Source: T1Sed10-7 sp047921175 (GTDB lineage Bacteria; Actinomycetota; Nitriliruptoria; Nitriliruptorales; Nitriliruptoraceae). Taken from it: a stretch of 64,000 nucleotides of DNA. Under the pieces are notes generated by a model. The model saw nothing but the letters and a program-made list of their open reading frames with translations, had not been told where the DNA came from and did not search any database. Positions 36,134-44,418 of this stretch are shown here, in pieces. The stretch lies in assembly GCA_047921175.1 (NCBI GenBank), contig JBLRWQ010000002.1, positions 32,621-96,620 of the forward strand. The letters are read 5' to 3'. How positions within the stretch are numbered: the first letter of the stretch is position 1; each line of letters opens with the position of its first letter. Made by a program: the position numbers and the translations under genes.

Positions 36134-38455
36134 ATGGCGCCCTGGGTCTGGAAGCTCGCGGCCCTGGCCGGCGTTGCGGCCGGGGTGGGTTTCCTGACCA
36201 CCGGCTCGCCGCTCCTCCGTGAGAGCCTGTGGCTGGCGACGCTCGTCATGGCGCTCGTCGGGATCCTCGTCGGGCTGCGCTGGAACCGACCGTCCCGCTA
36301 CCTGCCGTGGGGGCTGCTCGCGGCCGCACTGGCGACCCTGGTGCTGGCCAACGTCACCGCCTTCCCGCTGTGGGCGACGGCGTCGAGCCTGGCGTGGTCG
36401 GACGTCCTCGCCATCGCGGCGTTCCCGCTCATCGGCATCGGCACGCTGACGCTCAGCCGGGCCCAGGTCCCCGGCGGTGACCGCGAGAGCGCCATCGACG
36501 GGGCGATCGTCATGGTCGCGATGGCCGCGGTCCTGTCGGGCACGGCCCACCACCCGGAGCTGCTGCAGCACGACGTCGCCCTCGCGACCCGGCTGCTGCA
36601 CACCGTCGTGGCCCCGCTGATGATGGCGGCGGTCACCGCTGCCGCGCTGCGGCTGCTGTTCACCGGAGGTGCCCGGCTCCCCGCCGCCTGGTTCGTGGTC
36701 GGTGCCGCCTTCTCGGCCCTCCTCGGCAACGCCTTCCGAGCGGTCCTGGTCGCCGCTGGTGCCTACGAACGGGGGACGCCCAGCGACCTGCTGATCCTGG
36801 CGGCCTACGTGCTGATCGGCCTCGCGGGACTGCATCCGTCCGCGGCGCCCCTGACGCGTCCGGCCGCTCCTCCGCGACGTCGCTTCACCGCCGCCAGGTT
36901 GGCGGTGCTGGGAGGTGCCCTGGTCGCGACCCCGGTGACGGTCCTGCTCCGGGGGGTCGACAGCACGCTGGTCCCGACCCTGCTGGGCTCGGTCGTGGTC
37001 AGCTGCCTCGTGCTCGTGCGCATCAGCCGGCTGGCGCTCGAGCGACAGGGCGTGCAGGAGCAACTGCGTCGGGCCGCGGTGCATGACCCGCTGACGGGTC
37101 TGCCCAACCGTCGCCTGATCCTCGACCGACTCGCCCAGGGGTTGGCCCGGAGCGCCCGGGACGGCGGACCGGTGGCCGTGATGTTCGTCGACCTGGACGA
37201 CTTCAAGCGGGTCAACGACGACCGGGGGCACCAGGTCGGCGACGAGGTGCTCGTCGCGGTCGCTCGCCGTCTGGAAGGCATGGTCCGGGACTCGGACACC
37301 GTGGGTCGCTTCGCGGGCGACGAGTTCGTGCTGCTGTGCGAGACCAGCGACGACGACGCAGCCGCCGCGCTCGCCCAGCGCGTGCTGGCCGCCCTGGTGC
37401 AGCCGTTCCCTGCCGAGGGCCGGCCGGTCCGGATCGGCGCCAGCATCGGCCTCACCGTGCCGGCGTCCGGCAGCAGCGACCCCGAGGAGGTCCTCAAGCA
37501 GGCGGACGACGCGATGTACCTCGCGAAGGCGCGCGTCGGGCCGGCCGTCGCCTGCTACGACCGGTCGCTCGCGGCGCACCAGGCGACGCGGCGCACCCTG
37601 GAACGCGAGCTCGAGCAGGCGGTCGAGCGCCAGGAGCTCCGGCTGGTCTACCAGCCGCTGTGGCGGCTCGACCGGCACCACATGATCGGCGCCGAGGCCC
37701 TGCTGCGATGGGCGCATCCGACACGTGGCGAGCTGGACCCGAGCACGTTCCTGCCCATCGCGGAGCGCACCGACCTGATCCTGGCGGTCGGTGACCTGGC
37801 GCTGGCCCAGGCGTGCGCCCAGCTGCAGGTCTGGCAGGCGGAGCTGCCACCGGAGGTGGACTGGACGCTGTACGTCAACCTCGCGGGGCGCCAACTGGTC
37901 GCGCCCACCCTGGTCGACCGGGTCGCCGGGCTGCTGGACGCCCATGGTCTACGGCCGGACCGGCTGGGGTTCGAGGTCTCGGAGCGGGCGGTGGTCGACG
38001 ATCGGGTGGTCGCGACCGCCTCGGCGCTGCATCGACTGGGGACACGGCTCTCCTGGGACGACTTCGGGACGGGCTACTCCTCCATCTCCCATCTGCGGGG
38101 CTGGCCGCTGGACATCATCAAGCTGGATGGCTCCCTGGTGCTCGGGGCGGTGGACCGGCCCGAGGACGCAGGCATCGTGCGGGCCGTCTGCTCCGTCGCC
38201 CACGAGCTCGGTATCGCCGTGCTCGCGGAGCACGTGGCCTCGCCCGAGGTGCTGGCCACCGTGCAACGGCTCGGGTGTGAGCTGGGCCAGGGCTACCACC
38301 TGGGCCGGCCCGTCCCCGCCGCACAGCTGTCTCTCCGGCACGTGTCGCACGTGTCGGGGGCCCTGACCGATCCGCCGGTGCGGACCCTGGAGAGCACGCG
38401 TCGGTCACCGACCGGGAACACGGTCCCCGAACGGATCGGCCAAGCGGCCGGCTGA
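36134..38455 (+). CDS. Membrane-bound diguanylate cyclase / phosphodiesterase (GGDEF-EAL)
   Basis: 773 residues. About eight hydrophobic segments occupy residues 1-300, a membrane sensor of no recognised type. The GGDEF domain begins HDPLTGLPNRR (about residue 316) and has AGDEF in place of GGDEF near 394. The EAL domain begins near 510 with EALLRW at 521 and keeps VNLAGRQL, FEVSER, DDFGTGYSS, IKLDG, LAEHV and GQGY. All expected metal and catalytic residues are therefore present, so cyclic-di-GMP breakdown is likely and synthesis possible. ATACCT (36123-36128) sits five bases before the ATG without a ribosome site, hinting at a leaderless start. Confidence 0.93.
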   Translation: MAPWVWKLAALAGVAAGVGFLTTGSPLLRESLWLATLVMALVGILVGLRWNRPSRYLPWGLLAAALATLVLANVTAFPLWATASSLAWSDVLAIAAFPLIGIGTLTLSRAQVPGGDRESAIDGAIVMVAMAAVLSGTAHHPELLQHDVALATRLLHTVVAPLMMAAVTAAALRLLFTGGARLPAAWFVVGAAFSALLGNAFRAVLVAAGAYERGTPSDLLILAAYVLIGLAGLHPSAAPLTRPAAPPRRRFTAARLAVLGGALVATPVTVLLRGVDSTLVPTLLGSVVVSCLVLVRISRLALERQGVQEQLRRAAVHDPLTGLPNRRLILDRLAQGLARSARDGGPVAVMFVDLDDFKRVNDDRGHQVGDEVLVAVARRLEGMVRDSDTVGRFAGDEFVLLCETSDDDAAAALAQRVLAALVQPFPAEGRPVRIGASIGLTVPASGSSDPEEVLKQADDAMYLAKARVGPAVACYDRSLAAHQATRRTLERELEQAVERQELRLVYQPLWRLDRHHMIGAEALLRWAHPTRGELDPSTFLPIAERTDLILAVGDLALAQACAQLQVWQAELPPEVDWTLYVNLAGRQLVAPTLVDRVAGLLDAHGLRPDRLGFEVSERAVVDDRVVATASALHRLGTRLSWDDFGTGYSSISHLRGWPLDIIKLDGSLVLGAVDRPEDAGIVRAVCSVAHELGIAVLAEHVASPEVLATVQRLGCELGQGYHLGRPVPAAQLSLRHVSHVSGALTDPPVRTLESTRRSPTGNTVPERIGQAAG

Positions 38456-38469
38456 CAGCACCGCAGGGC

Positions 38470-40494
38470 TCAGACGAGGTCCCGAGGGATCTCGTGCTGC
38501 CACCGTCGCACCGCGACGCGGACCTCGCCCTCGTACGCATCGAGCGCGTCGGTGACATGGAAGGTGGTCGCATCCGCGGTCATGGTCGAGGTGGCGACGA
38601 CGCGGACGTGCCAGTCGCCACGGGACAGCTCCGAGGTCCGCGAGGTCCGCACCTCGGCACTCAGCGGTGCCCCCTCCACGATCGAGAACCCGCGCTCCCA
38701 CTGCTCGGTCAGCTCGAGGCCATCGGGCAGCCGTACCTGCTGCTCGTCGAACCAGGCGCGCAGCGTGGACCGACCGGAGATCCAGTCGTGGACCACCTGC
38801 CGGTGGCCGCCGCGGGTCGGCGCGTCCGGACCGTCGTCGTCGCTCACCACGAAGCGGGGCAGGTCCTCCTCCCCGGGCTGCGGCGGCCGGGTCGGCAGCT
38901 CGAGGCGGCAGCCGCGATCGGGGTAGAGGGTCACCGTCACGGGCTCCGGTGACGGCCACGCCCACGGCCAGTAGGTGGGGGAGATGGCGACCCGGATGCG
39001 GCTGCCGGCGCTGAACACGTGGCCGGCGGCCGAGAGCGGCACCACCACCTCGGTCGGCGTGTCCACCGGCATCGGGGTCGGATGCTCGTGGCTGTCGCGG
39101 TGCGTCAGGTTCAGCAGCCCCCGGGCGACGAGCCGGGAGACACCCGCCGGGGTGACCTCGGTCAGCCGGATGGCGACCAGCGCGAGGGGGCGGTCCACGC
39201 CGAGGGTGAGCCGGACCGCGGCCTGCCCGAGGGTGGTGAGCGGCCGCACCAACGGCGCTGAGGTGTAGGTCAGCGACAGGCCGTCCTCGCGACGCTGGTC
39301 GCCCGGCAGGTCCTCCAGGATGCCGGCACCCATGTACGCGCCCGCCTCCAGGCCCGCGGTCTGGCTCCCGACGATCGTGTGCGAGTCGTCCGGTGCCCGG
39401 TCGGGCGAGGTCCGTCCGTCGTCCAGCCAGAGACGGTGGTCGTTGCCCAGCAGCCAGCGCTGCTCGTGGACCGCCGGCGAGGGCCAGCACGGTTCGGTCG
39501 CCCAGACCCCGACGCGCTCCGCACGGCCGGGCACGTCCTCGATCGTCTCGCGCAGGAACACCCGCAGCATCGGCTCGTCCATGATCCCGGTGTCGATGCC
39601 CTTGAGCCAGTGGTCCCAGAACCGCCGGGTCTCCCCGAGGAAGTCGATCGGTGCGCCGGGCTTGCCGTGGTCGGGGAAGACGTGCCCCCACGGGCCGATC
39701 AGCCCCTTGCGTGGACCGGTGTAGCCGGCGAGCACCCGCAGCACCGCGTCGCGGTAGGCATCGTCCCAGCCGCCCACCATGTAGACGGCCGCCTGCATGG
39801 CGTCGAGGTCCTCGCAGACCGAGCCGTGCTGCCAGTAGGCATCCCGACGCTGATGCTCGAGCCAGGTCCCCACGAACGGCGCGACGTCGAGGCGCTCGAA
39901 CCAGGCCTCGCGCCACCGCTCACCGAAGCTCGCCGGGTCCGGGGGTCGGGCGCCCGCCGACAGCATCCGGGTCGACCACGGCAGCATCTCCGACGCCACG
40001 ACGCAGCCACCGTGGTAGTGCACGTCGTCGGCGTAGCGGTCGTCGGTCGAGCAGACGCTCACGACCGCCTTCAGTGCCGGCGGACGGCGCGCCGCGATCT
40101 GGAGCGCGTTGAAGCCGCCCCAGGAGATCCCCTGCATGCCGACGTTGCCGTTGCACCACGGCTGGGCGGCGAGCCAGGCGATCACCTCGCAGCCGTCGTC
40201 GAGTTCCTGCACGGTGTACTCGTCGAGCAGCAACCCCTCCGAGTCGCCCGACCCGCGCAGGTCCACCCGCGCCACCGCGTAGCCGTCCGCGGCCATCTCC
40301 ATCCCGCGCTCCCGGTCGCGGTGGGCGGTGACGTCGTTCTTGCGGTAGGGCAGGTACTCGAGCAGGGCGGGGACCGGATCCTCGACGGCGTCGACCGGGA
40401 GCCAGATCCGTGCGGCCAGCCGGACCCCGTCGGACAGCTCGATCCACACGTGTGACAGCTCGCGGACCGCGCGCGGGAGCCGGTCGCCGGTCAT
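38470..40494 (-). CDS. CocE/NonD family hydrolase (X-Pro dipeptidyl-peptidase S15-like)
   Basis: 674 residues. The alpha/beta-hydrolase domain has the family entry LEYLPYRKND, the nucleophile Ser124 in GISWGG, Asp244/245 in GGWDD and His271 in GPWGH. A C-terminal jelly-roll domain, seen in S15/CocE enzymes, spans about residues 380-674 (LVRPLTTLGQAAVRLTL; AGSRIRVAISPTYWP). There is no signal peptide, so the enzyme is cytoplasmic; it may cleave peptides, esters or beta-lactam side chains. Its ATG at 40492-40494 overlaps the stop of the D-Ala-D-Ala ligase homologue by four bases, so the two are co-translated. Only the part below 40494 belongs to the gene, although the frame stays open further up. 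Confidence 0.9.
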   Translation of the reverse strand: MTGDRLPRAVRELSHVWIELSDGVRLAARIWLPVDAVEDPVPALLEYLPYRKNDVTAHRDRERGMEMAADGYAVARVDLRGSGDSEGLLLDEYTVQELDDGCEVIAWLAAQPWCNGNVGMQGISWGGFNALQIAARRPPALKAVVSVCSTDDRYADDVHYHGGCVVASEMLPWSTRMLSAGARPPDPASFGERWREAWFERLDVAPFVGTWLEHQRRDAYWQHGSVCEDLDAMQAAVYMVGGWDDAYRDAVLRVLAGYTGPRKGLIGPWGHVFPDHGKPGAPIDFLGETRRFWDHWLKGIDTGIMDEPMLRVFLRETIEDVPGRAERVGVWATEPCWPSPAVHEQRWLLGNDHRLWLDDGRTSPDRAPDDSHTIVGSQTAGLEAGAYMGAGILEDLPGDQRREDGLSLTYTSAPLVRPLTTLGQAAVRLTLGVDRPLALVAIRLTEVTPAGVSRLVARGLLNLTHRDSHEHPTPMPVDTPTEVVVPLSAAGHVFSAGSRIRVAISPTYWPWAWPSPEPVTVTLYPDRGCRLELPTRPPQPGEEDLPRFVVSDDDGPDAPTRGGHRQVVHDWISGRSTLRAWFDEQQVRLPDGLELTEQWERGFSIVEGAPLSAEVRTSRTSELSRGDWHVRVVATSTMTADATTFHVTDALDAYEGEVRVAVRRWQHEIPRDLV

Positions 40495-41681
40495 GCCTGC
40501 GGCTCCGTCACGCTGCGCCCGGCGCGGCGCAGCGCTCGGACGACGATGTCCTCGCACAGCTCGGGGAAGCTCACGCCGGCGACCGCCGCGGACAGCGGGA
40601 AGCTCGACCTCGGGGTCATGCCGGGCAGTGGGTTGGTCTCCAGGAAGGCCAGCCGCCCGTCCGGCGCGAGGCGGAAGTCCACGCGGGATGTCGCATCCCC
40701 GATCCCGAGCGCCTGGTTGACCTCGCCGGTGATGCGACGGACCCGGGCGGTGTCCTCGTCGCTGAGGTCCGCGGGACACTCCTTGCGGGACTGCCCGGGC
40801 GTGTACTTCGCCTCGTAGGTGAACACGTCGCCGTCGGACAGCGGCTCGACGACGGCGAAGACCCGGTCGCCGATCGAGGCGATGGTCAGGTCGCGCCCGG
40901 CGATGAACTCCTCGACCAGCGCATCCGGGTTCTCGCGCGACGCCAGCTCGCACGCGGCCGACAGCTCCACGGGGTCGGTGACCTTGCTCAGCCCGATCGT
41001 CGAGCCGCCGAACCGTGGCTTGACGATCCAGGGGCCGGGCAGGGTCAGGTCCGCCAGGTCCTCCTCGAGGTGGTCGCGCCGGACCACGTGCCAGGCGGGG
41101 GTGTCGATCCCGTGCGCTGCCACCGCCTCCTTGCTGCGGGCCTTGTCGAAGGTCAGCTCGCACACGTCCGGCGTCGGACCGGTGAAGACGATGCCGTGGC
41201 GCTCCAGCACGCGCTGGGTCCGGCCGAGCTCGCCCTCGTCGCCGAAGGTCGTCACGAACACGACATCGGCGTGGCGCAGGACGTCCAGCACACCGGGGGC
41301 GAGTGCGCCATCGTCCTGCTGCGCACGGACCGTCGCCAGCGCCTCGAGGTCCGGTGGGGTCGCCACGGTCGGAGCCACCGGCGTCTCCGGGACGTCCTCC
41401 GCCTCCACCTCGGCGGTGGTGAAGGCGTGCTCGATGCCCCGGTCGATGGCCAGCGGGGCCTGCGCTGAGTCGACCGCGGCGACGGCGTGCCCCACCCAGC
41501 GCAGCGCCCGCGCGATCGCGGTCCCGGTGGACAGCGAGGCGTACCGCTCGGAGTTGGCGCCACCCATCAGCACCGCGATGCGCAGCGGTGCCGCCAGGGT
41601 GGAGGAGGGGTGCGGGCGGGGCAGGGGCTCGTCGAACCCCGCTGCGTCGGGTGCGGTCGGCTCGGTCGGTGCGTGCGACAT
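40491..41681 (-). CDS. ddl: D-alanine--D-alanine ligase homologue (ATP-grasp)
   Basis: 396 residues from the ATG at 41679-41681 (MSHAPTEPTA), preceded by a GGAG eight bases away. IAVLMGGANSERYASLSTG opens the N-terminal domain. ATP-grasp marks include FTGPTPDVCELTFDKARSKE, PWIVKPRFGGSTIGLSKV and the C-terminal ETNPLPGMTPRS, where the canonical form is ETNTLPGMT. It should join two D-alanines or a related pair for peptidoglycan. An insertion with an acidic stretch (residues about 92-120) is longer than in typical Ddl. Its coupling to a CocE-like hydrolase, rather than to murein genes, suggests a specialised or peptide-ligating role; this is inference. Confidence 0.85.
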   Translation of the reverse strand: MSHAPTEPTAPDAAGFDEPLPRPHPSSTLAAPLRIAVLMGGANSERYASLSTGTAIARALRWVGHAVAAVDSAQAPLAIDRGIEHAFTTAEVEAEDVPETPVAPTVATPPDLEALATVRAQQDDGALAPGVLDVLRHADVVFVTTFGDEGELGRTQRVLERHGIVFTGPTPDVCELTFDKARSKEAVAAHGIDTPAWHVVRRDHLEEDLADLTLPGPWIVKPRFGGSTIGLSKVTDPVELSAACELASRENPDALVEEFIAGRDLTIASIGDRVFAVVEPLSDGDVFTYEAKYTPGQSRKECPADLSDEDTARVRRITGEVNQALGIGDATSRVDFRLAPDGRLAFLETNPLPGMTPRSSFPLSAAVAGVSFPELCEDIVVRALRRAGRSVTEPQA

Positions 41682-41799
41682 GACACGGACTCCGTGGTTG
41701 CGGTGTCGTAGCGATCCAGGCGGTCGACCCCCACCGTAGGTGCGAGGTGCCGGCGGCCGGGCCCATGACCCGCCGTCGCGGTCGCTCCCCGGCCGCTGC

Positions 41800-42936
41800 T
41801 CACCAGGCGCGCAGGACCTGGGCCATGAGCCGGAACGGGACGGCACGGCCGCGGACCTGATCGACGGTGCCGGCGAGGTGGACATCCAGCTCGGGGCAGT
41901 GGAACAGCCAGGTGCCGGTGACCCCGGCGTGGCCGACGAGGGTCACGGCACGGTGGTCCGGTCCGGCCAGGCGGTTGACGCGGAAGGTCATGGTCCCGAG
42001 TCCGTAGCGCATGGCGGGCATGTTGCGGAGCCGGTTGCTGCGCTCGGTCAGCAACGCGACGGTGTCGGCGTTGCGGAACAGCCCACCGGCGAGCAGCGCA
42101 CGCTGGAAGGTGAGCAGGTCCTCGGTGGTGCTGCCCAGGTCGTTGCTGGAGCGGACCAGGTTCGGCAGGTCCAGGCGGCGCTTGCGGTCGTAGAGGCCGG
42201 ACGGTTCGGGGATGCCGGCTGCCGGTGCCGATCGCCCGGGCAGCCAGGTCTGCTCCAGCCCGAGCGGTTCGCAGATGCGCGTGGACAGCAGCTCCGCGAA
42301 GCCCTGCCCGGTGACGGTCTCGAGCAGGTGGATCAGCAGCTGGAACCCGGTGTCGGAGTAGTGGGCCACCTGACGGTCCGCGGCGAGGTCCTGCGGCGCG
42401 ACGTGGGGGCGGTGCTGCTCACGGGTCCAGCGGAGCACGTCGTCCAGGCTCCAGGCCAGGTCCTCGCCCTCCATCAGCCGCCGGTACAGGCTCGGGCCCT
42501 CGCGTGGCTTGTCGAAGTAGTCCGGGAGTCCGGAGGTGTGGCTGGCGAGGTGCCGGACCGTGATCCGCGCGGTGTGGTCGATGCCGCGCCGCACGTGGAG
42601 TCCGGTGGTCGTCGCCGGGGGCAGGTAGGTGGTGATGCTCTCGTCGAGGTCGAGCTCGCCACGCTCGTGGGCCTGCAGCACCAGGGTGACGATGAAGCGC
42701 TTGGTGACGCTGGCGATGAAGAAGGGGGTCGCGGGGGTCAGCTCGGGCGTGCCCGGCTCGTTCGGTCCGGCCGCCCCCGCCCAGCGCCGCTCCCCGTCCG
42801 CGCCGAGCACGGCGAGGTTGACGTGGTGCAGCTTGCGACGCGCGGCCACGTCCGTGACGAGGGCGGTCAGGCGGGCGTCCACCTCGTCCGGGACGCGGTT
42901 GTCGGCGGCGGTACGGGTCAGGGTCGCGGTCGTCAT
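41800..42936 (-). CDS. Serine hydrolase of the class C beta-lactamase / DD-peptidase fold
   Basis: 378 residues without a signal peptide. All three active-site elements are visible: SxxK as S76-V-T-K79, YSD (Tyr193-Asp195, replacing YSN), and HAG (336-338) in place of KTG, as in esterases of this fold. Other family marks are FFIASVTKRFIV and RHLASHTSGLPDYF. Likely an esterase, D-aminopeptidase or beta-lactamase-like enzyme; the cytoplasmic location argues against resistance. GGAGG lies six bases before the ATG. It is upstream of, and on the same strand as, the ddl/CocE pair with a gap of 118 bp. Confidence 0.88.
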   Translation of the reverse strand: MTTATLTRTAADNRVPDEVDARLTALVTDVAARRKLHHVNLAVLGADGERRWAGAAGPNEPGTPELTPATPFFIASVTKRFIVTLVLQAHERGELDLDESITTYLPPATTTGLHVRRGIDHTARITVRHLASHTSGLPDYFDKPREGPSLYRRLMEGEDLAWSLDDVLRWTREQHRPHVAPQDLAADRQVAHYSDTGFQLLIHLLETVTGQGFAELLSTRICEPLGLEQTWLPGRSAPAAGIPEPSGLYDRKRRLDLPNLVRSSNDLGSTTEDLLTFQRALLAGGLFRNADTVALLTERSNRLRNMPAMRYGLGTMTFRVNRLAGPDHRAVTLVGHAGVTGTWLFHCPELDVHLAGTVDQVRGRAVPFRLMAQVLRAW

Positions 42937-43043
42937 CGGGGGCCTCCATCGGGTCGGGGATCGGGTCCCCCCCACCATGGCGACGGTGGCTGTCGCGGAC
43001 CTGTCGTCGACCTGCGACCGCACCCGCACGGGTCCCCGCCGGA

Positions 43044-44285
43044 CTACGCCATCGAGGCCGCTGTGAGGTGGTCGTCGTGCGCCAGCGCGAGGACGAGCTC
43101 GACGACCACCTCGGGATCGTCCAGGCTCGCACCGAACCGCTCCCGGGCCTGGGCCATGCGGTACGCCACCGTCTGTGGGTGGATGCCCAGGTCCGTCGCG
43201 ACGTCGGTCCGTCGGCCGAGGTGCAGCAGCCAGGAGCGCAGCGTCGCCGTCAGGCGGGCGCGTGCGGCGTCGCTCAGCCCGTCCAGGGGTGCCAGGGCGC
43301 GCCGCCGCAGGTCCGCGAGGGCAGCTGGATCGGCGCCGAGCACCAGCTCCGGCAGGTGCTCCGCGGTGTCGATCGGGCGGCCACCGGTGGGCGCGGAGAG
43401 GGCCCGCGCCCGCACCGCCCGGCCGAACGAGGTGGTCGCGTCCGTCCAGGGCCGCGCCGGCCCCACCACGGCGCCGTAGCCGACGAGGGTCCGCAGCAGC
43501 GTCGCACGGGTCCGTACGGCATCGGGCACGAGCAGGACACCCGTGTCGGTGGGCAGCGCGTCCGAGGTCCGCTCGTCGGCCACGGTGAGCGTCCGGGGGT
43601 CGAGGAGCGAGGCCACCTCGTGCAGTCGGGCGACCGGGACCAGCACGGCCGTCAGGGTGCTCGGCGCGGTCCAGTCGGCCCGCTCGGCCCGGGCGGTGAG
43701 CACGTCCGACGGCTCCCCGGCGAGCAGCGCGTGGCCGAGCTCGTTGAGGTAGCGCGCGCGTACCTGGGCGGTGCTCGCGAGCTTGGCGCGGTGCCCGGCG
43801 GCGCTGGCCGCCGACAGCTCGTCGATGTAGGCGAAGACCAGGCCGGCGAACGCCGCGACGTCCGCCGGACGGACCTGCAGGGCCACGAGCGTGCGCGACA
43901 GCTCGTCCCACGCGGTGCGGGCGCCGACGCGGTACGCCGCCAGCAGCGCGTCGACGGTGCGCCCCTCCCGCGCCTCCGTCCGGCCCAGCGCGTAGGCGCC
44001 GCCGGTGGCCGCGTCCCGTGCCGTGGAGGGGGCCCGGTCGGTGTTGTCGGCCACCAGCCGGAGGAAGGCGGCCAGCGCCATCCGGACCCCGGCGGCGATC
44101 CCGGTGGCCATCTGCTCGCCGAGCCCCTCCGCGTAGGCCGGGACCTCCGCGCTGACCGCGGCCACGGTGGCGTCCGCCACGCTCGGCAGCTGCGCCTCCA
44201 GCGCCTCGACGACGGCGGGCTCCAGACGGAGCTGGCTCCGGGCGTGCACAGGGTCCGTCGACCGGGTGCGATCGGTCATGTTCAT
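43044..44285 (-). CDS. PucR/CdaR family transcriptional regulator
   Basis: 413 residues (ATG 44283-44285, or 44277-44279 two codons in). The N-terminal sensory half is alpha-helical and Ala-rich. A GGDEF-like middle is followed by the C-terminal PucR helix-turn-helix around residues 355-400 (LHLGRRTDVATDLGIHPQTVAYRMAQARE). These regulators often control degradation or transport genes. It is divergent from an acyl-CoA synthetase gene across 133 bp that are noticeably richer in A/T than the rest of the window, so that pair is its most likely target (inference). Confidence 0.9.
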   Translation of the reverse strand: MNMTDRTRSTDPVHARSQLRLEPAVVEALEAQLPSVADATVAAVSAEVPAYAEGLGEQMATGIAAGVRMALAAFLRLVADNTDRAPSTARDAATGGAYALGRTEAREGRTVDALLAAYRVGARTAWDELSRTLVALQVRPADVAAFAGLVFAYIDELSAASAAGHRAKLASTAQVRARYLNELGHALLAGEPSDVLTARAERADWTAPSTLTAVLVPVARLHEVASLLDPRTLTVADERTSDALPTDTGVLLVPDAVRTRATLLRTLVGYGAVVGPARPWTDATTSFGRAVRARALSAPTGGRPIDTAEHLPELVLGADPAALADLRRRALAPLDGLSDAARARLTATLRSWLLHLGRRTDVATDLGIHPQTVAYRMAQARERFGASLDDPEVVVELVLALAHDDHLTAASMA

Positions 44286-44418
44286 CTCGAGATGATAGGA
44301 ATCTGGCGAGGAGTCCGTCCGTATCCACAAGAGATTAGCTACGCGAAGCAGCATCATCGAGGCAAGCGCGAGGGTTCGCGCGCCGCTGCGCGCCGCCACC
44401 ACCCCGGACCGAGGCCCG

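Noticed and set aside
34943..37945. A 1,000-codon minus-strand frame over the PASTA and GGDEF-EAL genes
   Set aside because: Low-complexity Gly-Ser and Arg-rich product with no homology signs; both plus-strand genes are clear.
40495..41766. N-terminal extension of the CocE-like protein upstream of 40494
   Set aside because: It overlaps the D-Ala-D-Ala ligase gene in another frame and is compositionally random; ATG 40494 gives the normal family start.
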